Shown here: in pieces, positions 57,605 through 64,000 of the stretch | How positions within the stretch are numbered: position 1 is the first letter of the stretch | Layout: each line of letters starts with the position of its first letter | Assembly: GCF_000298175.1 (NCBI RefSeq) | Contig: NZ_BAGZ01000005.1 | Coordinates: 558,001 to 622,000, forward strand | From: Austwickia chelonae NBRC 105200 | GTDB taxonomy: Bacteria > Actinomycetota > Actinomycetes > Actinomycetales > Dermatophilaceae | Direction: 5' to 3' | Length of the DNA stretch: 64,000 nt | Position numbers and translations under genes: made by a program | Notes under the pieces: model-generated | Database searches by the model: none | The model's input: the letters and a program-made list of their open reading frames with translations, nothing else | What the model was told of the DNA's origin: nothing

Positions 57605-58054
57605 ATGTCGATCATCACCCCCCAGCAAGTGATCCTTGACCTCCCTGAGGGCGACCGCGCCGAAGCCACTCGCGCGCTGGCCCAGACCCTGGTCGACACC
57701 GGCCGGGTCACCGACCTCGAAGCGCTGCTGGCCGATGTCGCCAGACGTGAGGCGATGATGTCGACCGGGCTGTTCGACGGGATCGCCATCCCGCACTGTC
57801 GGAGCACCGCCGTCACCGAGCCCTCCTTGGCCTTCGGTCGGTCCACGTCCGGGGTCCCTTGGGGCGCCGAGGACGGCCCGGCCACGTTGATCTTCCTGAT
57901 CGCAGTTCCTGCCGAGAGCGGGCAGGATCACCTGTCCATCCTGGCCATGCTGGCTCGCAAACTGATGCGGGAGGACTTCAAGAACGCTCTGCGTCAGGCC
58001 TCCGACGCCGCTGCAGTGGTCACGGTGATCGAGGACGAGGTGATCAAGGCATGA
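57605..58054 (+). CDS. PTS fructose-specific IIA component
   Basis: 149 residues. Accepts phosphate from HPr on the active histidine H64 in GIAIPHCRS and passes it to IIB. The fold is of the fructose/mannitol IIA type (ALLADVARREAMMSTGLFDG, LIFLIAVPAESGQDHLSILAMLAR). It starts 53 bp after fruK with GAGGAGAA upstream, and its stop overlaps the IIBC ATG by four bases. A separate IIA rather than an ABC fusion is notable. Confidence 0.93.
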   Translation: MSIITPQQVILDLPEGDRAEATRALAQTLVDTGRVTDLEALLADVARREAMMSTGLFDGIAIPHCRSTAVTEPSLAFGRSTSGVPWGAEDGPATLIFLIAVPAESGQDHLSILAMLARKLMREDFKNALRQASDAAAVVTVIEDEVIKA

Positions 58055-59655
58055 AATTCGTCGGAGTCACGTCCTGTCCCACCGGCATCGCCCATACGTA
58101 CATGGCGGCGGCGGCTCTGGAACAGGCGGCGGAACAGGCCGGTCACCAGATCGAGGTCGAGACTCAGGGTTCCGCAGGCGCGGTACGTCTGCCGCAGAAG
58201 ACCATCGACGAGGCCGACGCCGTCATCTTCGCTCATGAGCTGGAGATCAGGGACGCCGACCGTTTCGCCGGGAAACCCACGGTCGACGTCGGGGTCAAGG
58301 CCGCGATCAACGGTGCCGCCGAGCTGCTCACCCGCGCCGAGGCTCTGGTCGCCCAGGGCTCTCAGGTGTCAGAGGATCGACAGGACGTTTCCGGAAAGAC
58401 GTCTGATTCGGGTGCCGCAGAGGACTCCGCAGCGACGACGCCGCAGCCCGCCCCGATGTCACGGGAGAGACCGTCGACCGGTAACCAGATCCGCATCTGG
58501 TTGATGACCGGGGTGTCACACATGATCCCGTTGGTGGCTGCCGGGGGCATCCTGATCGCGTTGGGCTTCATCCTCGCCCAGCTCTTCGGGGGCGCGCAGG
58601 GGCCCATGGACGTCACGGCTTTCACCCTTGAGGCGGGGAAGGCTAAGGCTCCTGAGCTGCTCCTGCAGAACGTCTTCGACCCCACCAATGGGATGCACTG
58701 GGCCGCTTTGCTTTTCACCGTGGGGGCGGCTGCCTTCAATTTCCTGGTGCCGATCCTGTCCGGATACATCGCCTTCGGCATCGCCGACCGGCCGGGACTG
58801 GTACCCGGCCTGGTAGGTGGCGCCATCGCCACGATGATGGGGGCAGGCTTCCTGGGCGGTATCGCCACCGGCTTCATCGCCGGTTTCGCCGCCCGGTGGG
58901 TGAGCGGCTGGCCGGTGCACCCGCATGTGCGCGGTGTGATGCCGGTCGTCGTGGTCCCGCTGATCTCCACGCTCTTGACCGGTGGCGCGATGGTGCTTCT
59001 CCTCGGGCGGCCGATCGCCTCCCTGATGGAGGCACTGACCTCAGCCTTGAACGGGATGACCAGCGGGAATGCCGTGTTGCTCGGAGCTGTCCTGGGCCTG
59101 ATGATGGGTTTCGACCTGGGAGGGCCGGTCAACAAGGTGGCGTACACCTTCGCCACCACCGGCCTGACCGCGGTGGCGGCGTCAGCGGCGACCGATGCGC
59201 CCCAGCTGAAGATCATGGCTGCGGTGATGGCGGCCGGCATGGTGGCTCCGCTGGGAATGGCGCTGGCCACTACGGTCGACCCTCGCCAGTTCACCGGCCC
59301 CGAGCGGGAGAACGGGCGCGCAGCATGGCTGCTGGGCCTGTCCTTCATCTCCGAGGGGGCCATCCCGTTCGCCGCAGCCGACCCGGTCCGGGTGATCGCC
59401 GCCTCCATGGCCGGTTCTGCGGTCACAGGTGGCCTGGTGATGGCTTTCGGGAGCACGCTGCGGGCACCGCATGGCGGACTGTGGGTCTTCCCCCTCATCG
59501 GCCACGGCATGATGTTCGTGGTCGCGGTCGCTGCCGGTACCGCGGTCTGCGCCGCGACAGTGATCGCGCTGAAGAGGCTCAGCAGGTCGACGTCCTCGAC
59601 CGATACACCGAACGAGGACACGAAGGGCGAGCCGGCCGTGATGGCGGCGGCCTGA
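58051..59655 (+). CDS. fruA: PTS fructose-specific IIBC component
   Basis: 534 residues. IIB domain 1-100 with the phosphocysteine C9 in VTSCPTGIAHTYMAA. An Ala/Ser/Asp-rich linker (about 105-145) follows. The membrane IIC domain (about 150-510) has about nine to ten helices and the typical MMGFDLGGPVNKVAY and FISEGAIPFAAADPVRVI motifs, ending in a charged Ser/Thr-rich tail. It imports and phosphorylates fructose to fructose-1-phosphate for FruK. No HPr domain or gene is present in the operon. Confidence 0.94.
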   Translation: MKFVGVTSCPTGIAHTYMAAAALEQAAEQAGHQIEVETQGSAGAVRLPQKTIDEADAVIFAHELEIRDADRFAGKPTVDVGVKAAINGAAELLTRAEALVAQGSQVSEDRQDVSGKTSDSGAAEDSAATTPQPAPMSRERPSTGNQIRIWLMTGVSHMIPLVAAGGILIALGFILAQLFGGAQGPMDVTAFTLEAGKAKAPELLLQNVFDPTNGMHWAALLFTVGAAAFNFLVPILSGYIAFGIADRPGLVPGLVGGAIATMMGAGFLGGIATGFIAGFAARWVSGWPVHPHVRGVMPVVVVPLISTLLTGGAMVLLLGRPIASLMEALTSALNGMTSGNAVLLGAVLGLMMGFDLGGPVNKVAYTFATTGLTAVAASAATDAPQLKIMAAVMAAGMVAPLGMALATTVDPRQFTGPERENGRAAWLLGLSFISEGAIPFAAADPVRVIAASMAGSAVTGGLVMAFGSTLRAPHGGLWVFPLIGHGMMFVVAVAAGTAVCAATVIALKRLSRSTSSTDTPNEDTKGEPAVMAAA

Positions 59656-59661
59656 AGGAAA

Positions 59662-59722
59662 ACAACGCTTTCGGGGTGCTGTCCGTATCCTCACCCCACG
59701 GACAGCACCCCGAGAGCGTTGT
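59662..59722 (+). terminator. 25-bp hairpin after the fructose PTS operon
   Basis: Arms 59662-59686 and 59698-59722 pair over 25 bp with a single G-U wobble and an 11-nt loop. The left arm contains TTCGGGGTGCTGTCCGT. It begins 6 bp after the IIBC stop. No T-tract follows. It is the longest stem noticed in the window. Confidence 0.8.
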
Positions 59723-59820
59723 GGTTGTCGTCGAGGAACCAGCGGCTCTCCGGAGCGAGAAACCTGCTCCTTAACGCTCCGCACAGAGTTTCAGACCGCT
59801 AGCGTGACGGATGAAATGCC

Positions 59821-59836
59821 CTACTTGCACAAGTAG
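59821..59836. promoter_or_regulatory. CTACTTG-CA-CAAGTAG operator-like palindrome upstream of the SDR gene
   Basis: Perfect 7-bp arms with a 2-bp spacer, 29 bp before the SDR start and downstream of a possible TAGCGT -10 (59800-59805). The size and symmetry fit a MarR- or TetR-type dimer site acting as a roadblock. No regulator gene is adjacent. Confidence 0.5.
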
Positions 59837-59865
59837 TTTCACTGTCTCACCTGGGGAGGACCATG

Positions 59866-60630
59866 ATGGAGATCAGCCCAGCCACCGTTGCCCTGGTCAC
59901 CGGTGGCGCTTCCGGATTGGGCCTGGCCACCGTCCGGGATCTCCACCGGCGAGGCTGCCGTGTCGTGATCGTCGACCTGCCGACGTCGACCGGACCGGAG
60001 GTCGCCGAAGAACTGGGCGAGCGGGTCCGCTTCGTCGCCGCCGATGTCCGTGACGAGGAGCAGGTCGGCGAGGCGGTCGAGGAAGCGGTCTCATCGGGGG
60101 AGCTCCGGATCGCGGTGAACTGCGCCGGGGTCGCCACTCCCGGTCGGCTCCTCGGACGGAACGGCCCTCTCCCCTTGGAGACCTTCCGCACCGTCGTCGA
60201 CATCAATCTGGTGGGGACGGTCAATGTGCTCCGGCTCGCCGCCGCGGCCATGGCGCTGAATGACCCGGTGGAAGGCGACCGCGGCCTCATCGTCCTGACC
60301 TCCTCGATCGCAGCCTACGACGGTCAGGTCGGACAACTCGCCTACGCGGCCAGCAAAGGAGCCGTCGTCGGGCTGACCCTTCCTGCGGCCCGCGATCTCG
60401 CGGACCGGCAGATCCGCGTGATGACGGTCGCCCCGGGCACCATGGAGACACCGATGATGGCGGGGCTTCCTGAGGAGACCCGGAGCGCATTGGGATCCCT
60501 GGTCCCTCATCCGAGCCGCCTGGGGCGTCCGGAGGAGTACGCCGCCCTGGTGGCCCATATCGTCGAGAACCCCTTGCTGAACGGTGAAGTCATCCGCCTC
60601 GACGGCGCATTGCGGATGCCGCCCCGCTGA
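59866..60630 (+). CDS. Short-chain dehydrogenase/reductase (3-hydroxyacyl-CoA dehydrogenase type 2-like)
   Basis: 254 residues from the ATG at 59866, preferred over 59863 for spacing from GGGGAGGA. Classical SDR: NAD(H)-binding TGGASGLG near 12, D38 after strand 2 (VVIVDLPTS) favouring NAD, NCAGVA near 84, catalytic serine in LTSSIAAYDG near 145, and YAASK (Tyr and Lys). The overall pattern, with METPMMAGLP and a C-terminal LNGEVIRLDGALRM, matches type-2 3-hydroxyacyl-CoA dehydrogenases. Substrate is inference. Single gene between two hairpin or promoter regions. Confidence 0.85.
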   Translation: MEISPATVALVTGGASGLGLATVRDLHRRGCRVVIVDLPTSTGPEVAEELGERVRFVAADVRDEEQVGEAVEEAVSSGELRIAVNCAGVATPGRLLGRNGPLPLETFRTVVDINLVGTVNVLRLAAAAMALNDPVEGDRGLIVLTSSIAAYDGQVGQLAYAASKGAVVGLTLPAARDLADRQIRVMTVAPGTMETPMMAGLPEETRSALGSLVPHPSRLGRPEEYAALVAHIVENPLLNGEVIRLDGALRMPPR

Positions 60631-60920
60631 CCCCGGGCCCCTCAGGACGACCCCACCCGGCAAGGGATTCCCGCGGACCGCGACGAAAGGCCCTAGAGAG
60701 CCGTCCCGAGTTCCCGGCGGAGCAGACCCAACCGCCGTGTCACGACAGCGTCGAGGATGAGCGAAGATAGGACACCGGCGACCGCACCGCCCCGGCACCT
60801 CCGCTCCGGCACGGTCACCACCACGATGAAGTGCAGCCGACGACCCGATGGCACCGCCGCAGGTCGCCGGGACGCTCGTCCTTGACCGCACCGCAGCCCC
60901 AGCGAGGAGACACAGCGCGC
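60631..60920. other. Intergenic region upstream of the topoisomerase gene
   Basis: 290 bp with no gene I can support. The right end carries the GAGGAGA ribosome site for the ATG at 60921. No strong hexamer pair or terminator for the SDR gene is evident. Confidence 0.4.
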
Positions 60921-63698
60921 ATGGCCCGACGGACCTCGACCTCCACGGATGACGACATCGTCGAGAAGATCGTCGATATCGACGTCGAGGAGGAGATGCA
61001 AGGGGCTTTCCTGGAGTACGCCTACTCGGTGATCTACAGCCGCGCGCTCCCCGATGCCCGCGACGGGCTCAAACCGGTGCAGCGACGGATCCTCTTCGGG
61101 ATGAGCGAGATGGGGCTGCGGCCGACCCGACCGCACGTGAAATCGGCACGTATCGTCGGCGAAGTCATGGGCCGCTATCACCCGCACGGTGATTCGGCGA
61201 TCTACGATGCCCTGGTCCGTATGGCCCAACCGTTCTCCCTCCGGCTCCCCCTGGTCGACGGGCACGGCAACTTCGGATCGCTCGACGACGGCCCGGCAGC
61301 CTCCCGGTACACGGAAGCGCGGCCAGCCTCCTCTGCGTCCTTGCTGACCACGAGCCTCGACGAGGACACCGTCGACCTCGTCCCCAACTACGACGAGACC
61401 CTGCACCAACCGGAAGTGCTCCCGGCGGCCTACCCAAACCTGCTGGTCAACGGCGCATCGGGGATCGCGGTGGGCATGGCCACGAATATGCCGCCGCACA
61501 ATCTGAGCGAGGTCGTCGGAGCCTGCCGTCACCTGATCGACCACCCCGAGGCCACCCTCGAAGACCTGATGCGTTTCGTCCCCGGCCCTGACCTGCCCGG
61601 CGGCGGACGGATCGTCGGACTGAACGGCATCCGGGACGCCTACGAGACCGGCCGAGGCACCTTCAAGACCCGGGCCACCACCCGGATCGAGAATGTCACC
61701 CCGCGCAAGAAGGGGATCGTCGTCACCGAACTTCCGTACCTGGTCGGGGCGGAGAAGGTGATGGAGAAGATCAAGGATCTCGTCCAGGCGAAGAAGCTCC
61801 AGGGCATCTCGGACCTGAAGGATCTGACCGACCGCAAGCACGGCCTACGGCTGGTCATCGAGATCAAGAACGGGTTCAACCCGGAAGCGGTTCTCGAGCA
61901 GCTCTACCGGTTGACCCCGATGGAGGACAGCTTCGGGATCAACAATGTGGCCCTGGTCGACGGTCAACCCCGCACCTTGGGTCTGCGTGAGCTCCTCCAG
62001 GTCTACGTCGACTTCCGCACCGATGTCGTCCGGCGCCGCACCGCTTATCGACTGGCCCGCAAGGAAGAGCGTCTCCACCTGGTCGAGGGCCTGCTGTTGG
62101 CGATCGTGAACATCGACGAAGTCATCCGCATCGTCCGAGCAGCAGATGACACCTCTTCAGCACGTGACGGATTGATGTCCGCATTCTCGCTCTCGACGGT
62201 CCAGGCCGACTACATCCTGGAGCTGCAGCTGCGCAGACTGACCAAGTTCTCCAAGATCGAACTGGAGAAGGAGGACAGCGAGCTGAGAGCTGCTATCGAA
62301 GAGCTTCAGACTGTCCTGGCCGACCACGCCCTGCTCTTACGCATCGTCTCCGACGAGCTCGCTGCCGTGGCCAAGGAGCACGGCACCGCACGCCGGACCG
62401 TCCTCCTGGAAGGCTCGGGGTCCCCGGTGACGGCCGCGGCACCCTTGGAGATCGCCGACGACCCCTGCTGGGTCCTGATGAGTTCCACCCACCTGTTGGC
62501 GCGGACGACCGGCGCCGACGAATTCGGTGATGCCGGGGAACGAGCCAAGCACGATGCGATCGTCTCCCGGGTACGTTCCACGGCACGTGGCGAGGTCGGG
62601 GTAGCCACCTCGGCGGGGCGGATCCTGCGCCTGTCCGTCCTGGAGCTTCCCACTCTGCCTCCGACGCACGGTTCTCCCCATCTGGCCGGAGGCGCGCCCC
62701 TGGGGGTCTTTCTGGATCTGCCCAAGGACGAATGGCCTTTGTGTCTGGTTTCCTTGGCGGAGGATTCCCCCGGCCTGGCCGTCGGCACCGCGCAGGGCGT
62801 CGTCAAACGGGTCACCTGTGACTATCCTTCGGGCCGCGCCGATTGGGAGTACATCTCGTTGAAACAGGGCGACCGGGTGGTGGGCGCGGTCGAACTGGCC
62901 GGAGAGACAGACCATCTGGTCTTCGTGACCCGGCGTGCGCAACTCCTGCACTTCCCTGCGTCATCCGTCCGCCCGCAGGGTCGACCGGCAGGGGGAATGG
63001 CCGGCATCAAACTGGGCTCCGGCGACGAGGTGATCTGGTTCGGTGCGGTCGATCCTGCTCGTCCGGGGTCGGTCGTGGTGACCAGCGCCGGCGCCGAGGA
63101 CGCCTTGCCCGGCATCGAACCCGGATCGTTGAAGGTGGCCCCGTTCACGGAGTTCCCCGGCAAGGGGAGAGCCACCGGTGGAGTGCGCTGCCAACGTTTC
63201 CTCCGCGGGGAGACCCGCTTGTTCTTCGGATGGGCAGGACATACCCCTGCCCGGGCAGCGACCTCCGACGGTTCCCCGATCGTCCTCCCCGCGGCCACCG
63301 GCAAACGTGACGGGTCGGGACAGCCTGCTCCTGCGGCGATCGCGGCGATCGCACCTGCCGGATCAGGGCCCGTCCCCGACGATGACGGAGGGACGACCCC
63401 GGGGGGCTCGCCGTCGTCGACGGATGGAGGCGTCCAAGGAGAAGGCGACCTGGACACGGTCCGGGAGACCTTGCGGGCCGAGGACGCCCGCAGGGTCGAA
63501 GCAGCACGGGGACGGTCTTCTACCGGCGGGCAGTCCTCGCCGGAGAAGGTACGGAAATCGGCTCCGATCCCTGGTTTGGCTGCCGGCGACTCGCTCTTCG
63601 AGGTAGAGGATCATGCACCTCGGGTACGTCCCCAGATCGTCAGGGAAGGCGACGACCCGGACGACCTGAGCGACATCGTCCAGATCGGGCGGGACTGA
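60921..63698 (+). CDS. parC: DNA topoisomerase IV / gyrase-type subunit A
   Basis: 925 residues. Breakage-reunion domain with catalytic tyrosine Y130 in AASRYTEAR, and the quinolone region [17 protein letters not shown] with S92 and D96 (susceptible-type residues). A tower and coiled-coil region (about 350-490) follows. The C-terminal pinwheel is degenerate ([16 protein letters not shown] near 690) and lacks the QRRGGKG GyrA box, which favours ParC over GyrA. An about 130-residue low-complexity tail (Gly/Ser/Pro then acidic) ends the protein. Decatenates or relaxes DNA with its ParE partner, not in the window. ATG at 60921 with GAGGAGA upstream. Confidence 0.9.
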   Translation: MARRTSTSTDDDIVEKIVDIDVEEEMQGAFLEYAYSVIYSRALPDARDGLKPVQRRILFGMSEMGLRPTRPHVKSARIVGEVMGRYHPHGDSAIYDALVRMAQPFSLRLPLVDGHGNFGSLDDGPAASRYTEARPASSASLLTTSLDEDTVDLVPNYDETLHQPEVLPAAYPNLLVNGASGIAVGMATNMPPHNLSEVVGACRHLIDHPEATLEDLMRFVPGPDLPGGGRIVGLNGIRDAYETGRGTFKTRATTRIENVTPRKKGIVVTELPYLVGAEKVMEKIKDLVQAKKLQGISDLKDLTDRKHGLRLVIEIKNGFNPEAVLEQLYRLTPMEDSFGINNVALVDGQPRTLGLRELLQVYVDFRTDVVRRRTAYRLARKEERLHLVEGLLLAIVNIDEVIRIVRAADDTSSARDGLMSAFSLSTVQADYILELQLRRLTKFSKIELEKEDSELRAAIEELQTVLADHALLLRIVSDELAAVAKEHGTARRTVLLEGSGSPVTAAAPLEIADDPCWVLMSSTHLLARTTGADEFGDAGERAKHDAIVSRVRSTARGEVGVATSAGRILRLSVLELPTLPPTHGSPHLAGGAPLGVFLDLPKDEWPLCLVSLAEDSPGLAVGTAQGVVKRVTCDYPSGRADWEYISLKQGDRVVGAVELAGETDHLVFVTRRAQLLHFPASSVRPQGRPAGGMAGIKLGSGDEVIWFGAVDPARPGSVVVTSAGAEDALPGIEPGSLKVAPFTEFPGKGRATGGVRCQRFLRGETRLFFGWAGHTPARAATSDGSPIVLPAATGKRDGSGQPAPAAIAAIAPAGSGPVPDDDGGTTPGGSPSSTDGGVQGEGDLDTVRETLRAEDARRVEAARGRSSTGGQSSPEKVRKSAPIPGLAAGDSLFEVEDHAPRVRPQIVREGDDPDDLSDIVQIGRD

Positions 63699-63729
63699 AC
63701 CGGCCGTTCGCCGACCGACCTGAGGAAAT

Positions 63730-63781
63730 CCATGAGGCCGTGCTGACCCCCGCGGTGGTGAGGGTCAGCACAGCCTCATGG
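63730..63781. terminator. 20-bp hairpin downstream of parC
   Basis: CCATGAGGCCGTGCTGACCC (63730-63749) pairs with 63762-63781 with one mismatch, around a 12-nt loop. It starts 32 bp after the parC stop and is the first of two adjacent hairpins between convergent genes. Confidence 0.75.
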
Positions 63782-63785
63782 ATGC

Positions 63786-63820
63786 CGTCCGGCTGCGGGA
63801 TGGGCCCCCGCAGCCGGACG
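63786..63820. terminator. 14-bp hairpin downstream of glpK
   Basis: CGTCCGGCTGCGGG (63786-63799) and CCCGCAGCCGGACG (63807-63820), perfect, with a 7-nt loop. It lies 14 bp beyond the glpK stop on the minus strand, and so is probably the glpK terminator, back to back with the parC hairpin. Confidence 0.75.
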
Positions 63821-63833
63821 ACGGCCTATCAGG

Positions 63834-64000
63834 TCATTCCACGTCGTCGTCGACCCAGTCGAGGGTCTTGGTGACGGCTTTCTTCCACTGCCGCAGCAGT
63901 TTCTCCCGCTGGGCGTCGTCCATCTGCGGTTCCCAACGCTTGTCCTCGGCCCAGTTGGCGACCACGTCTTCCTCACCGGTCCAGAAGCCCACGGCGATGC
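63834..64000 (-). CDS. glpK: Glycerol kinase, C-terminal 55 codons (cut by window edge)
   Basis: The visible end reads IAVGFWTGEEDVVANWAEDK, then RWEPQMDDAQREKLLRQWKKA and ends KTLDWVDDDVE. This matches the end of FGGY-family glycerol kinase (W-x-x-DKRWEP-x-M/W and W-x-KAV-x-KT/RTLDWV). GlpK phosphorylates glycerol to glycerol-3-phosphate in the cytosol. Only the C-terminus is in the window, so active-site residues cannot be checked. Confidence 0.82.
   Translation of the reverse strand, partial: IAVGFWTGEEDVVANWAEDKRWEPQMDDAQREKLLRQWKKAVTKTLDWVDDDVE

Overview
The window is GC-rich throughout, with strong G/C preference at third codon positions, frequent GTG starts, and many 1-4 base stop/start overlaps (ATGA, GTGA, TGATG). 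The gene set includes hrcA with a CIRCE element, a primary sigma factor with a long Lys/Ala-rich N-terminal tail, SepH, a CpfC/HemH-type ferrochelatase with a terminal cysteine cluster, DUF3097, DUF3159, DUF3710, DUF4192, DUF4193 and DUF5998. This points to an actinobacterium. The gene order resembles Streptomyces and Micrococcales, and a Dermatophilaceae/Intrasporangiaceae-like micrococcalean is my best guess. That is inference from content, not a database match. No rRNA, tRNA, CRISPR array, transposase or prophage was seen.

Layout. 1-2567 (leftward): the start of argG behind an ARG-box-like pair, then the recO-uppS-DUF2993 unit. 2753-11157 (mixed strands): a Tat-exported polysaccharide lyase family 8 enzyme, an orphan thiamine-diphosphate enzyme, a DUF2243-CtaG pair, leuA behind a leader-peptide attenuator, and a LysM gene coupled to an overlooked 33-codon reading frame. 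11223-18075 (leftward): hrcA-dnaJ-rsmE-phoH-ybeY-CNNM/CorC-era, a heat-shock, RNA-maturation and ribosome-assembly operon with almost no spacing. 18190-23631 (rightward): a CIRCE-controlled divergent promoter, DUF3097, an NrtR-type Nudix regulator, and the de novo NAD operon nadA-nadB-nadC. 23891-30643 (leftward): lepA, trmB, two large coiled-coil proteins resembling polar-growth scaffolds, and hemW. 30946-36607 (leftward): sigA, DUF4192, EcsC-like, PAC2-like and a dienelactone-hydrolase-like protein. 36895-43154 (leftward): aconitase, a TRAM-domain RNA methyltransferase and an APC permease. 43305-44670 (rightward): two TrkA-type K+ uptake regulators. 44681-49704 (leftward): DUF3159, an OB-fold protein, DUF3710, dut, DUF4193, an inositol monophosphatase and ferrochelatase. 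49891-51213: sepH. 51242-56414 (leftward): a protein acetyltransferase fused to an acyl-CoA synthetase-like region, DUF5998, a phosphodiesterase and tdk. 56601-63698 (rightward): a fructose PTS operon (fruK, IIA, IIBC), an SDR dehydrogenase and a ParC/GyrA-type topoisomerase subunit. The window ends inside the 3' end of glpK (leftward).

Most genes are housekeeping. The most informative extras are regulatory: a probable ribosome-mediated leuA attenuator; a CIRCE element over two overlapping back-to-back -10 elements; a near-consensus nadA promoter overlapped by a dyad beside the NAD regulator gene; several starts placed 6-7 nt after a TANNNT -10 (probable leaderless mRNAs); and an in-phase T TTT TTA heptamer in the acetyltransferase gene that could truncate it between domains. 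Convergent gene pairs end in long near-perfect hairpins without T-tracts.
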